DNA from: DAOTXK01 sp034435395
Lineage (GTDB): Bacteria > Chloroflexota > Anaerolineae > Aggregatilineales > Ch27
Assembly (NCBI GenBank): GCA_034435395.1
Contig: DAOTXK010000026.1
Span: 1-12,033, forward strand
Length of the DNA stretch: 12,033 nt
Direction: 5' to 3'
Shown here piece by piece: positions 1 through 7,258 of the stretch. Within the stretch, counting starts at the first letter, position 1, and the number at the start of each line of letters is the position of its first letter. The position numbers and the translations under genes were made by a program. The notes beneath the pieces are model-generated. The model did no database searches, was not told where the DNA came from, and saw nothing but the letters and a program-made list of their open reading frames with translations.

Positions 1-1681
1 ACGTGAAGGTGGCCGTCGGTGTCGGTGTGGAAGTCAGTGTGAGGGTGGCGGTCGGCGTGGCCGTCGGCGGGGGCGGCTGGGGCGGGGACGGCGGCTCGCA
101 GCGGGTGATGGTGAAGGTGGTGGCGATCGATCCGGAGCGGCCCTGGTTGTCGCGGGCGCTGACCCGCACGCGCCCGCCGATGTTCCCCCCGCGCGCCAGG
201 TCGCCGGGGAGGCCGATGTCGAAGGCCCAGGTGTCGGGGTCCGCCCCGGTGGGCAGGACGGTCAGGCGGCTGACCCCCCGGCCGTCGATGTCCAGTTCGG
301 CGGAGACTTCCACGATGCCGTAACCGCTGGTCGCGCGGATGACGGCCCGCGCCGCGGTCGGCGTGGACGGGCAGTCGCGGTTGTCGGAGGCCATCAAACT
401 GGGCGGCAGCGCCTCCCAGGCCAGGCTGAAGGGCGGCGTGCAGGCGTCGCCCAGCCCATCGCGGTTGACATCGGCCTGGTCAGGGTTGGGGACGGAGGGG
501 CAGTTATCGACCTCATCGCAGACGCCGTCGCCATCGGTGTCGGCGCAGGGCAGGCAGATGGTCTGCCCGGCGAGAATCAGGTCGGGGTCAGGGATGCAGT
601 TTACCAGGGCGGCGAGGGCCACGCTGATGTTGGCCGATTGGGCCAGGCGGTGCAGCGTGTCCCCCCGCTGCACGACGCGAACCGGCCAGCCCAGCCCGGC
701 GCACTGGTTGAAGCAGACGTAAACGGTGGGGCTGGGAGGAAGGGTGAGGGTGGGGGGGACGGTGGCGGTCAGCGTGGGCGTCGGCAGGATGCCGAGCGAC
801 TGGGCGGGGGTGAAGGTCGGGACAGGCGTCGCGGTTTCGGTGGGGGTGGAGGTGGGCGGCGCTGGCGTATCGGTCGCCGCCGCGAAAACCGGCACCCCGG
901 TATCGGTGGGCCGCAGTTCCACCACCGGGATGGCGGTCGGCGAGGGCGGGACCGGCTCAGGGCGGGGACCCACGATCAGGACGCCCCCCAGCAGCAACAA
1001 CAGCAACAACAGGGCCAGCAGCCAGCGGCGGTAGGGCGGGCGGACGCGCACGGTGGCCGCCACGCTGTCAAACAACCCCTCGGCGGTGAAGGCGGTGAAC
1101 GTCACGTCCAGCCTCCCGCCGAAGAGGAAAAGCCTGGCCGGGAACACGCTGGCCAGCACGGTGGTCACGCTGGCGGGGGCAACATAAGCCTCTGCCGGGT
1201 CCAGGGAAAATTCCAGGCCCCCGGTCGGGGAGTGCCCTTCAAAAAAGACGTGCAGCGTTTCCGGGCCGTCGTAGCGCAGGGTCAGGGTCGCCGGGGACGG
1301 CGGCCTGATCACCGCCGGATCAAGGCTCAGTTCAAAGGCCCCGGCCAGCGGGAGCGCCCCCCCTGGCTGTTCGGTCAACTCCAGGTGCGTGGTGCCGATC
1401 ACCAGCGAGTCGCCTGGCCGCCATTCCTGCCGGATATTGGCTGGAATCCGGCGGCCATTGAGGAAAGTGCCGTTGGTGCTGCCGAGGTCAACGATGTGGA
1501 CGACGCCCTCAGAACGAGAAATCAGCAGGTGCCGCCGGGAAATATATTGGCTTCGGACCTGCAAATTGGCCTCGCCTGATGTGCCGACCACCAGCGGGCG
1601 ATGGCCCAGCTCAGCGGTCAGTATTTCCCCGCCTTCGGTCGTGATCCGGATCACGAATCGTGGTTGGTGAGCAGTCATCAT
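1..1681 (-). CDS. FHA-TM-LysM-TSP3 envelope protein (3' end outside window)
   Basis: Read from the minus strand; 560 codons are open and the gene continues past the left edge. Residues 1-105 form an FHA (phosphothreonine-binding) domain, with SRRH at 48-51 and GSTNGT at 67-72. A second beta-rich stretch follows (about 115-214). One very leucine-rich transmembrane helix lies at about 220-238, preceded by basic YRR, so the FHA end should be cytoplasmic. A Pro/Thr-rich linker (240-320) leads to a LysM domain at about 334-378 (GDTL at 340-343, AGQTICLP at 371-378), which in this family binds peptidoglycan. Residues 381-414 are a canonical thrombospondin type 3 repeat (DTDGDG, DNCP, DGLGDAC), a calcium-binding motif. 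A beta-rich domain (418-528) carries C437 and C528, then another Pro/Thr tail runs off the edge. ATG at 1681 is chosen (ATG 1678 also possible): an in-frame TGA lies 16 codons upstream with no other ATG or GTG between. The ribosome binding site is weak. The domain calls are firm; the partner and function are unknown. Confidence 0.88.
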   Translation of the reverse strand, partial: MMTAHQPRFVIRITTEGGEILTAELGHRPLVVGTSGEANLQVRSQYISRRHLLISRSEGVVHIVDLGSTNGTFLNGRRIPANIRQEWRPGDSLVIGTTHLELTEQPGGALPLAGAFELSLDPAVIRPPSPATLTLRYDGPETLHVFFEGHSPTGGLEFSLDPAEAYVAPASVTTVLASVFPARLFLFGGRLDVTFTAFTAEGLFDSVAATVRVRPPYRRWLLALLLLLLLLGGVLIVGPRPEPVPPSPTAIPVVELRPTDTGVPVFAAATDTPAPPTSTPTETATPVPTFTPAQSLGILPTPTLTATVPPTLTLPPSPTVYVCFNQCAGLGWPVRVVQRGDTLHRLAQSANISVALAALVNCIPDPDLILAGQTICLPCADTDGDGVCDEVDNCPSVPNPDQADVNRDGLGDACTPPFSLAWEALPPSLMASDNRDCPSTPTAARAVIRATSGYGIVEVSAELDIDGRGVSRLTVLPTGADPDTWAFDIGLPGDLARGGNIGGRVRVSARDNQGRSGSIATTFTITRCEPPSPPQPPPPTATPTATLTLTSTPTPTATFT

Positions 1682-1884
1682 CAGGTGACCGGCAGAGTCA
1701 GAACAGGAAAAGGGACGATTCTGGCATCATCACGCGGGTTCACGGGGCCAGGACTGACCGGAATCACCCGCGTCTCTGTCAGGTGTTCCTTAAAAGCCCA
1801 CCTGTGTTCAGCCAGGCAGCGGGGCGATATCCACGGGTCGGTCAGATGAAGCGACCAGGGACTGCCTTCCCTATGGCTCGATGT
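1682..1884 (-). other. Long 5' leader of the FHA gene
   Basis: About 200 nt separate the predicted transcription start near 1884 from the FHA-gene ATG at 1681. An open frame enters from 1914 (77 codons, ending at 1681) and its TGA overlaps the ATG as TGATG. However, its only ATG lies upstream of the predicted transcription start, and its sequence has no recognisable domain, so I do not call it a gene. I recognise no riboswitch family here and no hairpin followed by a T tract. Confidence 0.4.
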
Positions 1885-1890
1885 TATTCT

Positions 1891-1918
1891 ATTATACGCG
1901 AAGGCGACAGCCACACAA
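1891..1918 (-). promoter_or_regulatory. Sigma70-like promoter for the FHA gene
   Basis: On the minus strand there is a perfect -10 box TATAAT (1896-1891) and a -35-like TTGTGT (1918-1913), separated by 16 bp. It lies in an AT-richer patch within very GC-rich DNA, just downstream of the DUF4340 gene and its terminator. Transcription would begin near 1884. This would make the FHA gene a separate transcription unit from the ABC operon. Confidence 0.65.
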
Positions 1919-1930
1919 GAACATAAAGAT

Positions 1931-1960
1931 CACGGGCCGCCCGGCGGCGGACGGCCCGTG
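1931..1960 (-). terminator. Rho-independent-like terminator after the ABC operon
   Basis: A 9-bp perfect GC-rich stem (CACGGGCCG at 1931-1939 pairing with CGGCCCGTG at 1952-1960) encloses a 12-nt loop, 16 nt past the DUF4340 stop codon. On the minus strand it is followed by an imperfect T-rich run, ATCTTTATGTTCTTG. The interrupted T tract makes it less than ideal, but position and stem strength fit the end of the three-gene operon. Confidence 0.6.
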
Positions 1961-1976
1961 GGTCGCCAGGCGGGGC

Positions 1977-3038
1977 TTACGGCGTGGCTTCCGCTTCGGG
2001 CGTCGGCGTCTCTTCCGGGGTGGCGAGCAGACTCTCGCGGGTCAGGTTCAGGAAGGTCTCAGCGGTGACCGACGCCACTGCCACATAATAGTCCGACTCG
2101 GAGGACTTAAAGGCATAGCCGCCTTCGTCCAGCGCCGCGCCGAGCATCAGGGTGTAGGTATGCCGGACGGTCTCGGTCGCCGGGGGGGCGGGGGTCTGGT
2201 CCGCTGCCGCTGCTTCCGGGGTTGGCTCCCCGGCCTCGTCCGCCGCCGGAGTGACCGTTTCCTCCACCGTCAGGGTGACGACGGCCTGAGGGTTGTCCAT
2301 GCCGTAGCGGTCTTCGGCCTGCTGGCCCAGCGGGGTGGACAGGCGGATGCGGGCGGCCTGGCGGAGCACGGCATCGATGCTGGTCGGGTCGAGAACTTCG
2401 TCCGGCCCCAGACCGACCAGCGTCCATTGATCGTCGTGCTTCTCAAACTCGAAGACGCCGTTGGGGTTCTCCAGCCGGAAGGCCACCACGTCCGACTGGG
2501 GCACGGTGAAGTAGGTGGTGTCCACCCAGGAGGTGAGCTGGGCCGGGACTTCCCAGGCGGCCAGCCCGCCGACCAGGTAAACCTCCGGGGCATCGTTGAC
2601 GCGCATGTGGGTGGCGTTGGCCCCCGCCGAACTGCCGATATACAGGCGGTCGCGGCGGTCGCCCTGGACGATCTCGATCCGCCGCTGGAAGTGGTCGTCG
2701 GTCACTTCCAGGCGGTTGAGGCTGGAGGGGTTCCTGGCGATCAGGCGGTCAGCCTCCAGCCCGCGCAGGTCCTCCAGCAGCGCCTCCACCTGCGAGGTTT
2801 GCACGGGGTAATCGTCATAGGCGGGCAGCACCCACTGGTCATCTTCGCTCCGGGCCAGGGTGATGGAATGGTCGCTGGTGTCCTGGATGACCAGTTCCGT
2901 CACCGCCGCCGGGGTGAAGTCGGCCAGCAGCGGCCCGCTTTCCGTGGCCGGCCCTGCCGACCGGGGGAGGAACACGATCGCTGCCAGCACCAGCTGTGCC
3001 ACCGCCACCACCGCCAGGATTTGGTTGGTTCGGTTCAT
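1977..3038 (-). CDS. DUF4340 domain protein of Gld-type ABC system
   Basis: A 353-residue protein with an N-terminal signal anchor (hydrophobic residues about 7-24 after MNRTNQ), so the bulk should lie outside the membrane. The body has the repeating DUF4340 pattern: a tryptophan in DDQWVLP (66-72) and again in DDQWTLV (202-208), each followed by a segment that pairs helix-forming residues with an acidic leucine-rich stretch such as VEALLEDLRGLEADRL (84-99). A low-complexity Pro/Ala/Thr/Glu insert at about 262-290 and a TPEETPTPEAEATP-type tail interrupt and close the fold. DUF4340 proteins are known to lie next to GldF/GldG genes; their molecular role is not established, and an auxiliary extracytoplasmic subunit is the usual guess. 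The gene starts 17 nt after the permease/GldG stop, with GGGAGG 10 nt before the ATG, so it is surely co-transcribed. A strong hairpin follows it. Confidence 0.85.
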   Translation of the reverse strand: MNRTNQILAVVAVAQLVLAAIVFLPRSAGPATESGPLLADFTPAAVTELVIQDTSDHSITLARSEDDQWVLPAYDDYPVQTSQVEALLEDLRGLEADRLIARNPSSLNRLEVTDDHFQRRIEIVQGDRRDRLYIGSSAGANATHMRVNDAPEVYLVGGLAAWEVPAQLTSWVDTTYFTVPQSDVVAFRLENPNGVFEFEKHDDQWTLVGLGPDEVLDPTSIDAVLRQAARIRLSTPLGQQAEDRYGMDNPQAVVTLTVEETVTPAADEAGEPTPEAAAADQTPAPPATETVRHTYTLMLGAALDEGGYAFKSSESDYYVAVASVTAETFLNLTRESLLATPEETPTPEAEATP

Positions 3039-3055
3039 CGCTCATTCGCCTCCCA

Positions 3056-6010
3056 TTAAGAGTGTGTGGCCAACTCGTCAGTCGCCGCGCCCGCCGGCGG
3101 CAGCAACGGCATCGGTTTCTCGCTGCGCTTGCGCAGCCGCCAGATCACGCCCAGCGCCAGGAGGGCCAGCAGCGCCAGGACGTAGTTCGCCGTTTCCCAG
3201 AACCGCTCCTCGCCCGCGGTGAGCGGCTTCAGCAGGCGCGCCGTCGTGCCCCGCGACCGGATGCTGGCCAGGGACGCATCCTGCACGAACCAGTCCACGC
3301 TGTTCTGGACGAATTGCAGGTTGTTCAGGTAACGGTCGCCGCTGTAGCTGCGGGAGAGCCGGAAGATGTTGTCGTTCAGGAACTCGGCGCTGCCCACCAC
3401 CACCAGCTGCGCGCTGGCGGGCGAGCTTTCCAGCGTGCCGACAGTCGCCAGGGTGGTGAGAGCTTCTTCTCCCTCAGCGCTGCCGGAATCAGTCTCGGCC
3501 CCCTGCGCCGTGTCGGATGCCTCCTCGCCGGTCGATCCGGCGTCAAACGGCACGGGATGATCCTGGTAATAACTGTCAAAGCGGCCCTGCACCGCCACCG
3601 CCAGCACCCGCGACCCCATCTCGCCTTCCACCGGGAAGCCCCACTGCGGGTACAGTTGCAGATCGGGCTGGATGGTGGTGCTGGTGGTGACCCAAGAATT
3701 GGCGGTCGACTTCAGCAGGGGGATCACCGTGCGCCCGGCGTTTTTCTCTTCGTCGATGGTGATGGGGGAGACCCAGTTCAGCGTCAACGCCGGCACGCTG
3801 GCTACGATGCTGCTGTCGCGGGCCATGCCGTCCGGACGCACATCCACGAAGTGGGGGTAATTGATGGCCTGAATTTCGCTGACGGCCAGCCCGCCGATAT
3901 TCCGCTGCGTCTGCACCGGGAACGGCTCGTTCTGCGCGTCCAGCACCAGCTCATCCCCGACGCTGATGCCGTAACTGTCCAGCATCTCCTTCAGGCCGCC
4001 GTCGACCGGGAGCAGGGCCAGATTGCCGGTAGTGGGATCGGCGGCCAGGCGGTAGTTGCTGGCGGCGATGAAGAGCGAGCCGCCGCGCATGAGGTACTGG
4101 TCGATGGCGTAACGTTCCAGGTCGGTCAGGCTCTGGGGGGCGATGATCATCAGGACATCGATATCTTCCGGCACCTGTCCGCTGGTGAGGTCGACCTGCC
4201 GCACCTCGTAATTCTCCCGCAGCGCCTCAGCCACTACGGTGTACTGCTGCACCGGCGAGATTTGCTGCCCGAAGGAGTCCTGCGTGGGCAGGTACGGCGG
4301 AGTCCACAGGCCGACCACTTGCAGGAAGCCGGTCGCCGACCGCTTGAGCGCCGCTTCGATGACGTTCCGCGTCTCCGCTTCGCTATACACGCCCGACGGG
4401 TAGATGACCTGGGCCCGGTCGCCGGCTTCCAGCACCAGGTGCAGATAATACGCTTCCGAGGAGAAGAAGCTGGTGGCGATGGGCTGTATCTGGTAGCGGT
4501 TGAAGAGGGAATCCCGGTCAACGCCTGACGCCGGATCGTCCACGTTCACCACCCGGTAGACGAACTGGCCGTCCGAACCCGCCTCGATGTCGCGGGCGAC
4601 CGATTCGATGACGGCGGGCGCGTCCTCCAGGCCGGTGGGCAGGGTGTCCGGCGTGACGTACAGCGTCAGGACGGCGGGCTGGTCCAGCGATTCCAGCACG
4701 GCGTCCACGCTTTGAAAGCCCAGGACCGCCCGCTGAATGGTCCGGGTCAGGTCATACTCCGGGTTGCGCAGGCGGACGGCGAAGTCATCCCCGAACTGTT
4801 CCACCTCGATCAGGTCGGCGAAGTTCAGCACGGCGCTCTGGTCGCCGTAGCGGATCAGGATGTCAAAGTAGACGTTGATCACGGAAACCCCGCTGCGGTC
4901 GGAGACCTGAAGGGGCGTCGGGCGGATGCCGTAGGTCTGGTTGGCCTCGGCTTCCAGGTCGGGGTTGGTGATGGGGTCGATGAACTCCAGTTGCAGGTTC
5001 CCCCCGGCGGCGACCTGGTATTCTTCCAGCAAATCCTCCAGGCGCGGGATCAGGGGGGCCAGCAGCGGGTGATTCTCCTGGCTGAAGTAGCCGCGAATCA
5101 ACAGCGGCTCTTGCAGGTTTTGCAACAGGTCGCGGGTGGCGGCGGATAGCGAGTATTCGCCGTACTGGGTCAGGTCCAGCCGGGCGGTGTTGAGCGGGAA
5201 GAGCAGCCCGTTAAACAACACCAGGTTGAGGGCGATCAGCGCCGCGGTGGCGGTGCTGTTGCGGCGGTAGGCTTCGGTCTTCTGGCCGGTGCTCCAGCGT
5301 TTGTTATCCAGGGACAGGACGTTAAACGCCAGGAACGCGCCGGTCAGCGACAGGTAGTAGACCAGGTCGCGCAGGTCGATCACGCCGCGTTCGATGCTCT
5401 CAAACCGGCTGCCGGTGCCGATGGCCCGCAGGATTTCACCCACGTTCGGATCGACCAGCTCGGTGATGGTGGGCGAGCCGACCAGATGGAACAGCCCACA
5501 GACGATCACCGCCAGGGTGAGGGCCACGATCTGGTTGTTGGTGCGGGAGGAGACGAACAGGCCGATGGCGATGTAACCCGCCGCCATCAGGATCGCCGCC
5601 AGGTAACCGCCGAAAACCGGGCCCCAGTCCAGGTTGCCGACCAGGGCCACGCTGACGGGCAGGAACAGCGTCAGCGCCAGGGCCACGATGACCAGCAACA
5701 GGACGGCCAGGAATTTGCCGATCACCAGTTGCGCCAGCCGGGCCGGCAGGGTCATCAGGATTTCCAGCGTGCCGGTCTGCTCCTCCTCGCTCCACTGCCG
5801 CATGGTGAGGGCGGCCACCAGGAAGATCATGAGGATGGGCAGCCAGCGAAACAACGAACGGACGTCGGCCACGCCCCTGGCGAAAAAACCATCCACCCAG
5901 AAGAACGTGAACAGCGTCGTGGCCAGAAAAACGCCGACAAAAATCAGCGCCATGGGGGAGCTGAAGTAACTATCGAGCTCCTTGCGTGTCAATGAGAGCG
6001 TCTGTTTCAT
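3056..6010 (-). CDS. GldF-GldG fusion: ABC-2 permease plus GldG domain
   Basis: A 984-residue membrane protein that joins two proteins usually encoded separately. Residues 1-240 are an ABC-2 permease of the GldF/NosY type: about six hydrophobic segments (20-39, 54-70, 98-125, 133-153, 160-178, 215-233) and the loop EEEQTGTLEILMTLP (75-89) that is typical of this family. A further transmembrane helix at about 254-272 opens the GldG part, with RLDLTQYGEYSLSAAT at 277-292, the classic GldG start motif. A large extracytoplasmic region resembling the GldG/IFT52-like ABC_transp_aux fold follows, then a C-terminal helix at about 941-958 with a basic cytoplasmic tail (RLRKRSEK). An acidic Ser/Gly/Glu/Thr-rich insert sits near 822-855. 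The ribosome binding site GGAGAGGT is 4 nt before the ATG. It should be the membrane channel and outer arm for the ATPase encoded 87 nt upstream. The substrate is unknown. Confidence 0.88.
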   Translation of the reverse strand: MKQTLSLTRKELDSYFSSPMALIFVGVFLATTLFTFFWVDGFFARGVADVRSLFRWLPILMIFLVAALTMRQWSEEEQTGTLEILMTLPARLAQLVIGKFLAVLLLVIVALALTLFLPVSVALVGNLDWGPVFGGYLAAILMAAGYIAIGLFVSSRTNNQIVALTLAVIVCGLFHLVGSPTITELVDPNVGEILRAIGTGSRFESIERGVIDLRDLVYYLSLTGAFLAFNVLSLDNKRWSTGQKTEAYRRNSTATAALIALNLVLFNGLLFPLNTARLDLTQYGEYSLSAATRDLLQNLQEPLLIRGYFSQENHPLLAPLIPRLEDLLEEYQVAAGGNLQLEFIDPITNPDLEAEANQTYGIRPTPLQVSDRSGVSVINVYFDILIRYGDQSAVLNFADLIEVEQFGDDFAVRLRNPEYDLTRTIQRAVLGFQSVDAVLESLDQPAVLTLYVTPDTLPTGLEDAPAVIESVARDIEAGSDGQFVYRVVNVDDPASGVDRDSLFNRYQIQPIATSFFSSEAYYLHLVLEAGDRAQVIYPSGVYSEAETRNVIEAALKRSATGFLQVVGLWTPPYLPTQDSFGQQISPVQQYTVVAEALRENYEVRQVDLTSGQVPEDIDVLMIIAPQSLTDLERYAIDQYLMRGGSLFIAASNYRLAADPTTGNLALLPVDGGLKEMLDSYGISVGDELVLDAQNEPFPVQTQRNIGGLAVSEIQAINYPHFVDVRPDGMARDSSIVASVPALTLNWVSPITIDEEKNAGRTVIPLLKSTANSWVTTSTTIQPDLQLYPQWGFPVEGEMGSRVLAVAVQGRFDSYYQDHPVPFDAGSTGEEASDTAQGAETDSGSAEGEEALTTLATVGTLESSPASAQLVVVGSAEFLNDNIFRLSRSYSGDRYLNNLQFVQNSVDWFVQDASLASIRSRGTTARLLKPLTAGEERFWETANYVLALLALLALGVIWRLRKRSEKPMPLLPPAGAATDELATHS

Positions 6011-6097
6011 CGTTACCTCTCCATCGATCCAGGGAACGTCCGCGGCGGGATGTGTGCCGCGTCAGAGGATGGACCTGATCAGCCAGCGGGCGCGGGC

Positions 6098-7012
6098 CTA
6101 GCCGCCGGTCGCCAGCTGGTTGAAGACGGCTTCCAGGGTCAGCGTATCGCGGCGCAGTTCGCGCACCGGCCAGTTTTGCTCGCGGGCGGTCTGGTAGATC
6201 AGGGGGGCGATGTCGGCTTCGCTCACCACACGATAGGCCGGGTAGTCGTCGCGCGACCGGAAGGCTTCCACCGAGGTGACGCCGTCCAGCGCCGCCAGGC
6301 GTTTATCCACGCCCTTGGCCTTCTTCTGCAACACCAGGACGGTGTCAGCGGTGGCGGATAACTCATCCAGGCGGGCGTCGGCCCTGACCTGTCCGTTGAT
6401 GATGATCACCACCCGGTCGCAGATGGCCTCCACCTCGGAGAGGATATGCGAGGAGAAGAGAACGGTGCAGTGCGCCGCCAGGCGTTTGATCAGGCGGCGG
6501 ACCTCCACGATCTGGGTGGGATCGAGGCCGATGGTCGGCTCGTCCAGGATGAGCAGCCGGGGCCGGTGCAGGATGGCCTGGGCCAACCCTACCCGCTGGC
6601 GCAGGCCCTTGCTGAGTTCGCCAATCGGGCGGGCGCGGTGCTCGGCGATCCCGGCGGCATACATCGCCTCGGAGAGCAGCGGCAGTTGCTGCGCCTCCGG
6701 GATGGCCCGCATATCGGCCATCAGTTTCAGGTAAGCCTGGACGGACAGGTTGGGGTAGAGGGGGGTGTTCTCGGAGAGGTAGCCGATCCGCGCCTGCACG
6801 GCTCTGGCATGGGTGAACACGTCAAGGCCGTCGATCGCGACGCTGCCGCTGTCAGGGTGCAGGTAACCGGTCAGGATTTTGATGGTGGTGGTTTTACCCG
6901 CGCCGTTGGGGCCGAGCAGCCCCACGATCTCGCCGTCATGGACTTCGAAGCTCACCCCGCGCAGGGCCTCAATGGGTCCGTATGATTTGGTCAGGTTTTC
7001 CACACGAATCAT
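6098..7012 (-). CDS. ABC transporter ATPase, GldA-like
   Basis: A 304-residue cytoplasmic ATPase with all expected motifs: Walker A GPNGAGKT at 34-41, a Q-loop region GYLSENTPLY at 77-86 in which the usual glutamine is replaced by SE (common in GldA/NatA-like proteins), signature LSKGLRQR at 133-140, Walker B LLILDEPTIGLDP at 153-165 and H-loop His189. The last 90 or so residues form the small C-terminal domain seen in ABC-2-type ATPases (DUF4162-like). The frame is open further upstream to an ATG at 7081, but I start at 7012: MIRVENLTKSYG is the usual N-terminus for this family and AAGGGG lies just upstream. The 23 extra residues would be Gly/Ala/Arg-rich and unconserved. It is the first gene of the operon with the GldF-GldG fusion and DUF4340 proteins and should power that complex. 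Confidence 0.92.
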   Translation of the reverse strand: MIRVENLTKSYGPIEALRGVSFEVHDGEIVGLLGPNGAGKTTTIKILTGYLHPDSGSVAIDGLDVFTHARAVQARIGYLSENTPLYPNLSVQAYLKLMADMRAIPEAQQLPLLSEAMYAAGIAEHRARPIGELSKGLRQRVGLAQAILHRPRLLILDEPTIGLDPTQIVEVRRLIKRLAAHCTVLFSSHILSEVEAICDRVVIIINGQVRADARLDELSATADTVLVLQKKAKGVDKRLAALDGVTSVEAFRSRDDYPAYRVVSEADIAPLIYQTAREQNWPVRELRRDTLTLEAVFNQLATGG

Positions 7013-7258
7013 ACTCGTCGTACCCCTTGTGATGATGCCTCGCCTGGCGAGCAGCGCCAGCACGCCAGCGCCGCCGGCCATGTGATAGTCTAACGCCGGT
7101 AGATTAGATTTCCATAAGAAGTCGGTGAGCGTCAGGCGGGGGGATGCCGTCGGGCAGCCTGCCGAGGTTACCGGACCGTCGCGGCCCGCCCGGCGGAGGA
7201 GCTGGGGGATGTGAATCCTTCGAGTAACGGATTGACGGCGCGGCGAGCGCCCCTGGTG
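7013..7258 (-). other. Intergenic region between glycan operon and ABC operon
   Basis: This 246-bp gap is the largest between co-oriented genes right of position 2000. A short GC hairpin (GGCGC/GCGCC, 7237-7251) follows the FAD-oxidoreductase stop but has no T tract, so it is a poor terminator. An AT-richer patch at about 7081-7120, with TAATCT and TAGACT on the minus strand, is the best place for an ABC-operon promoter, but I find no convincing -35 partner. A separate promoter is plausible but not shown. Confidence 0.35.

Noticed and set aside
1..110. Repetitive GTCGGTGTCGG-like DNA at the left edge
   Set aside because: It is explained by the Pro/Thr-rich linker codons of the FHA-LysM protein on the minus strand, not by a separate repeat element or CRISPR.
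638..1579. Plus-strand 313-codon frame with a poly-Gln stretch
   Set aside because: It is antisense to the FHA-LysM gene. The poly-Gln is the complement of the leucine-rich membrane helix, not a real glutamine repeat.
1681..1914. Minus-strand 77-codon frame upstream of the FHA gene
   Set aside because: Its only ATG is upstream of the predicted transcription start, its composition is unlike the neighbouring proteins, and it has no domain. It is kept only as a possible leader feature.
1881..4528. Long plus-strand open frames (392 and 510 codons) opposite the DUF4340 and GldF-GldG genes
   Set aside because: They are rich in Arg, Gly, His and Gln with no recognisable domain and lie exactly antisense to genes with clear families. 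This is typical of shadow frames in GC-rich DNA.
7150..7165. Small inverted repeat TCGGGCAGCCTGCCGA between the two operons
   Set aside because: The stem is only about four base pairs with a tight loop and no T tract, too weak to call a terminator or an operator.
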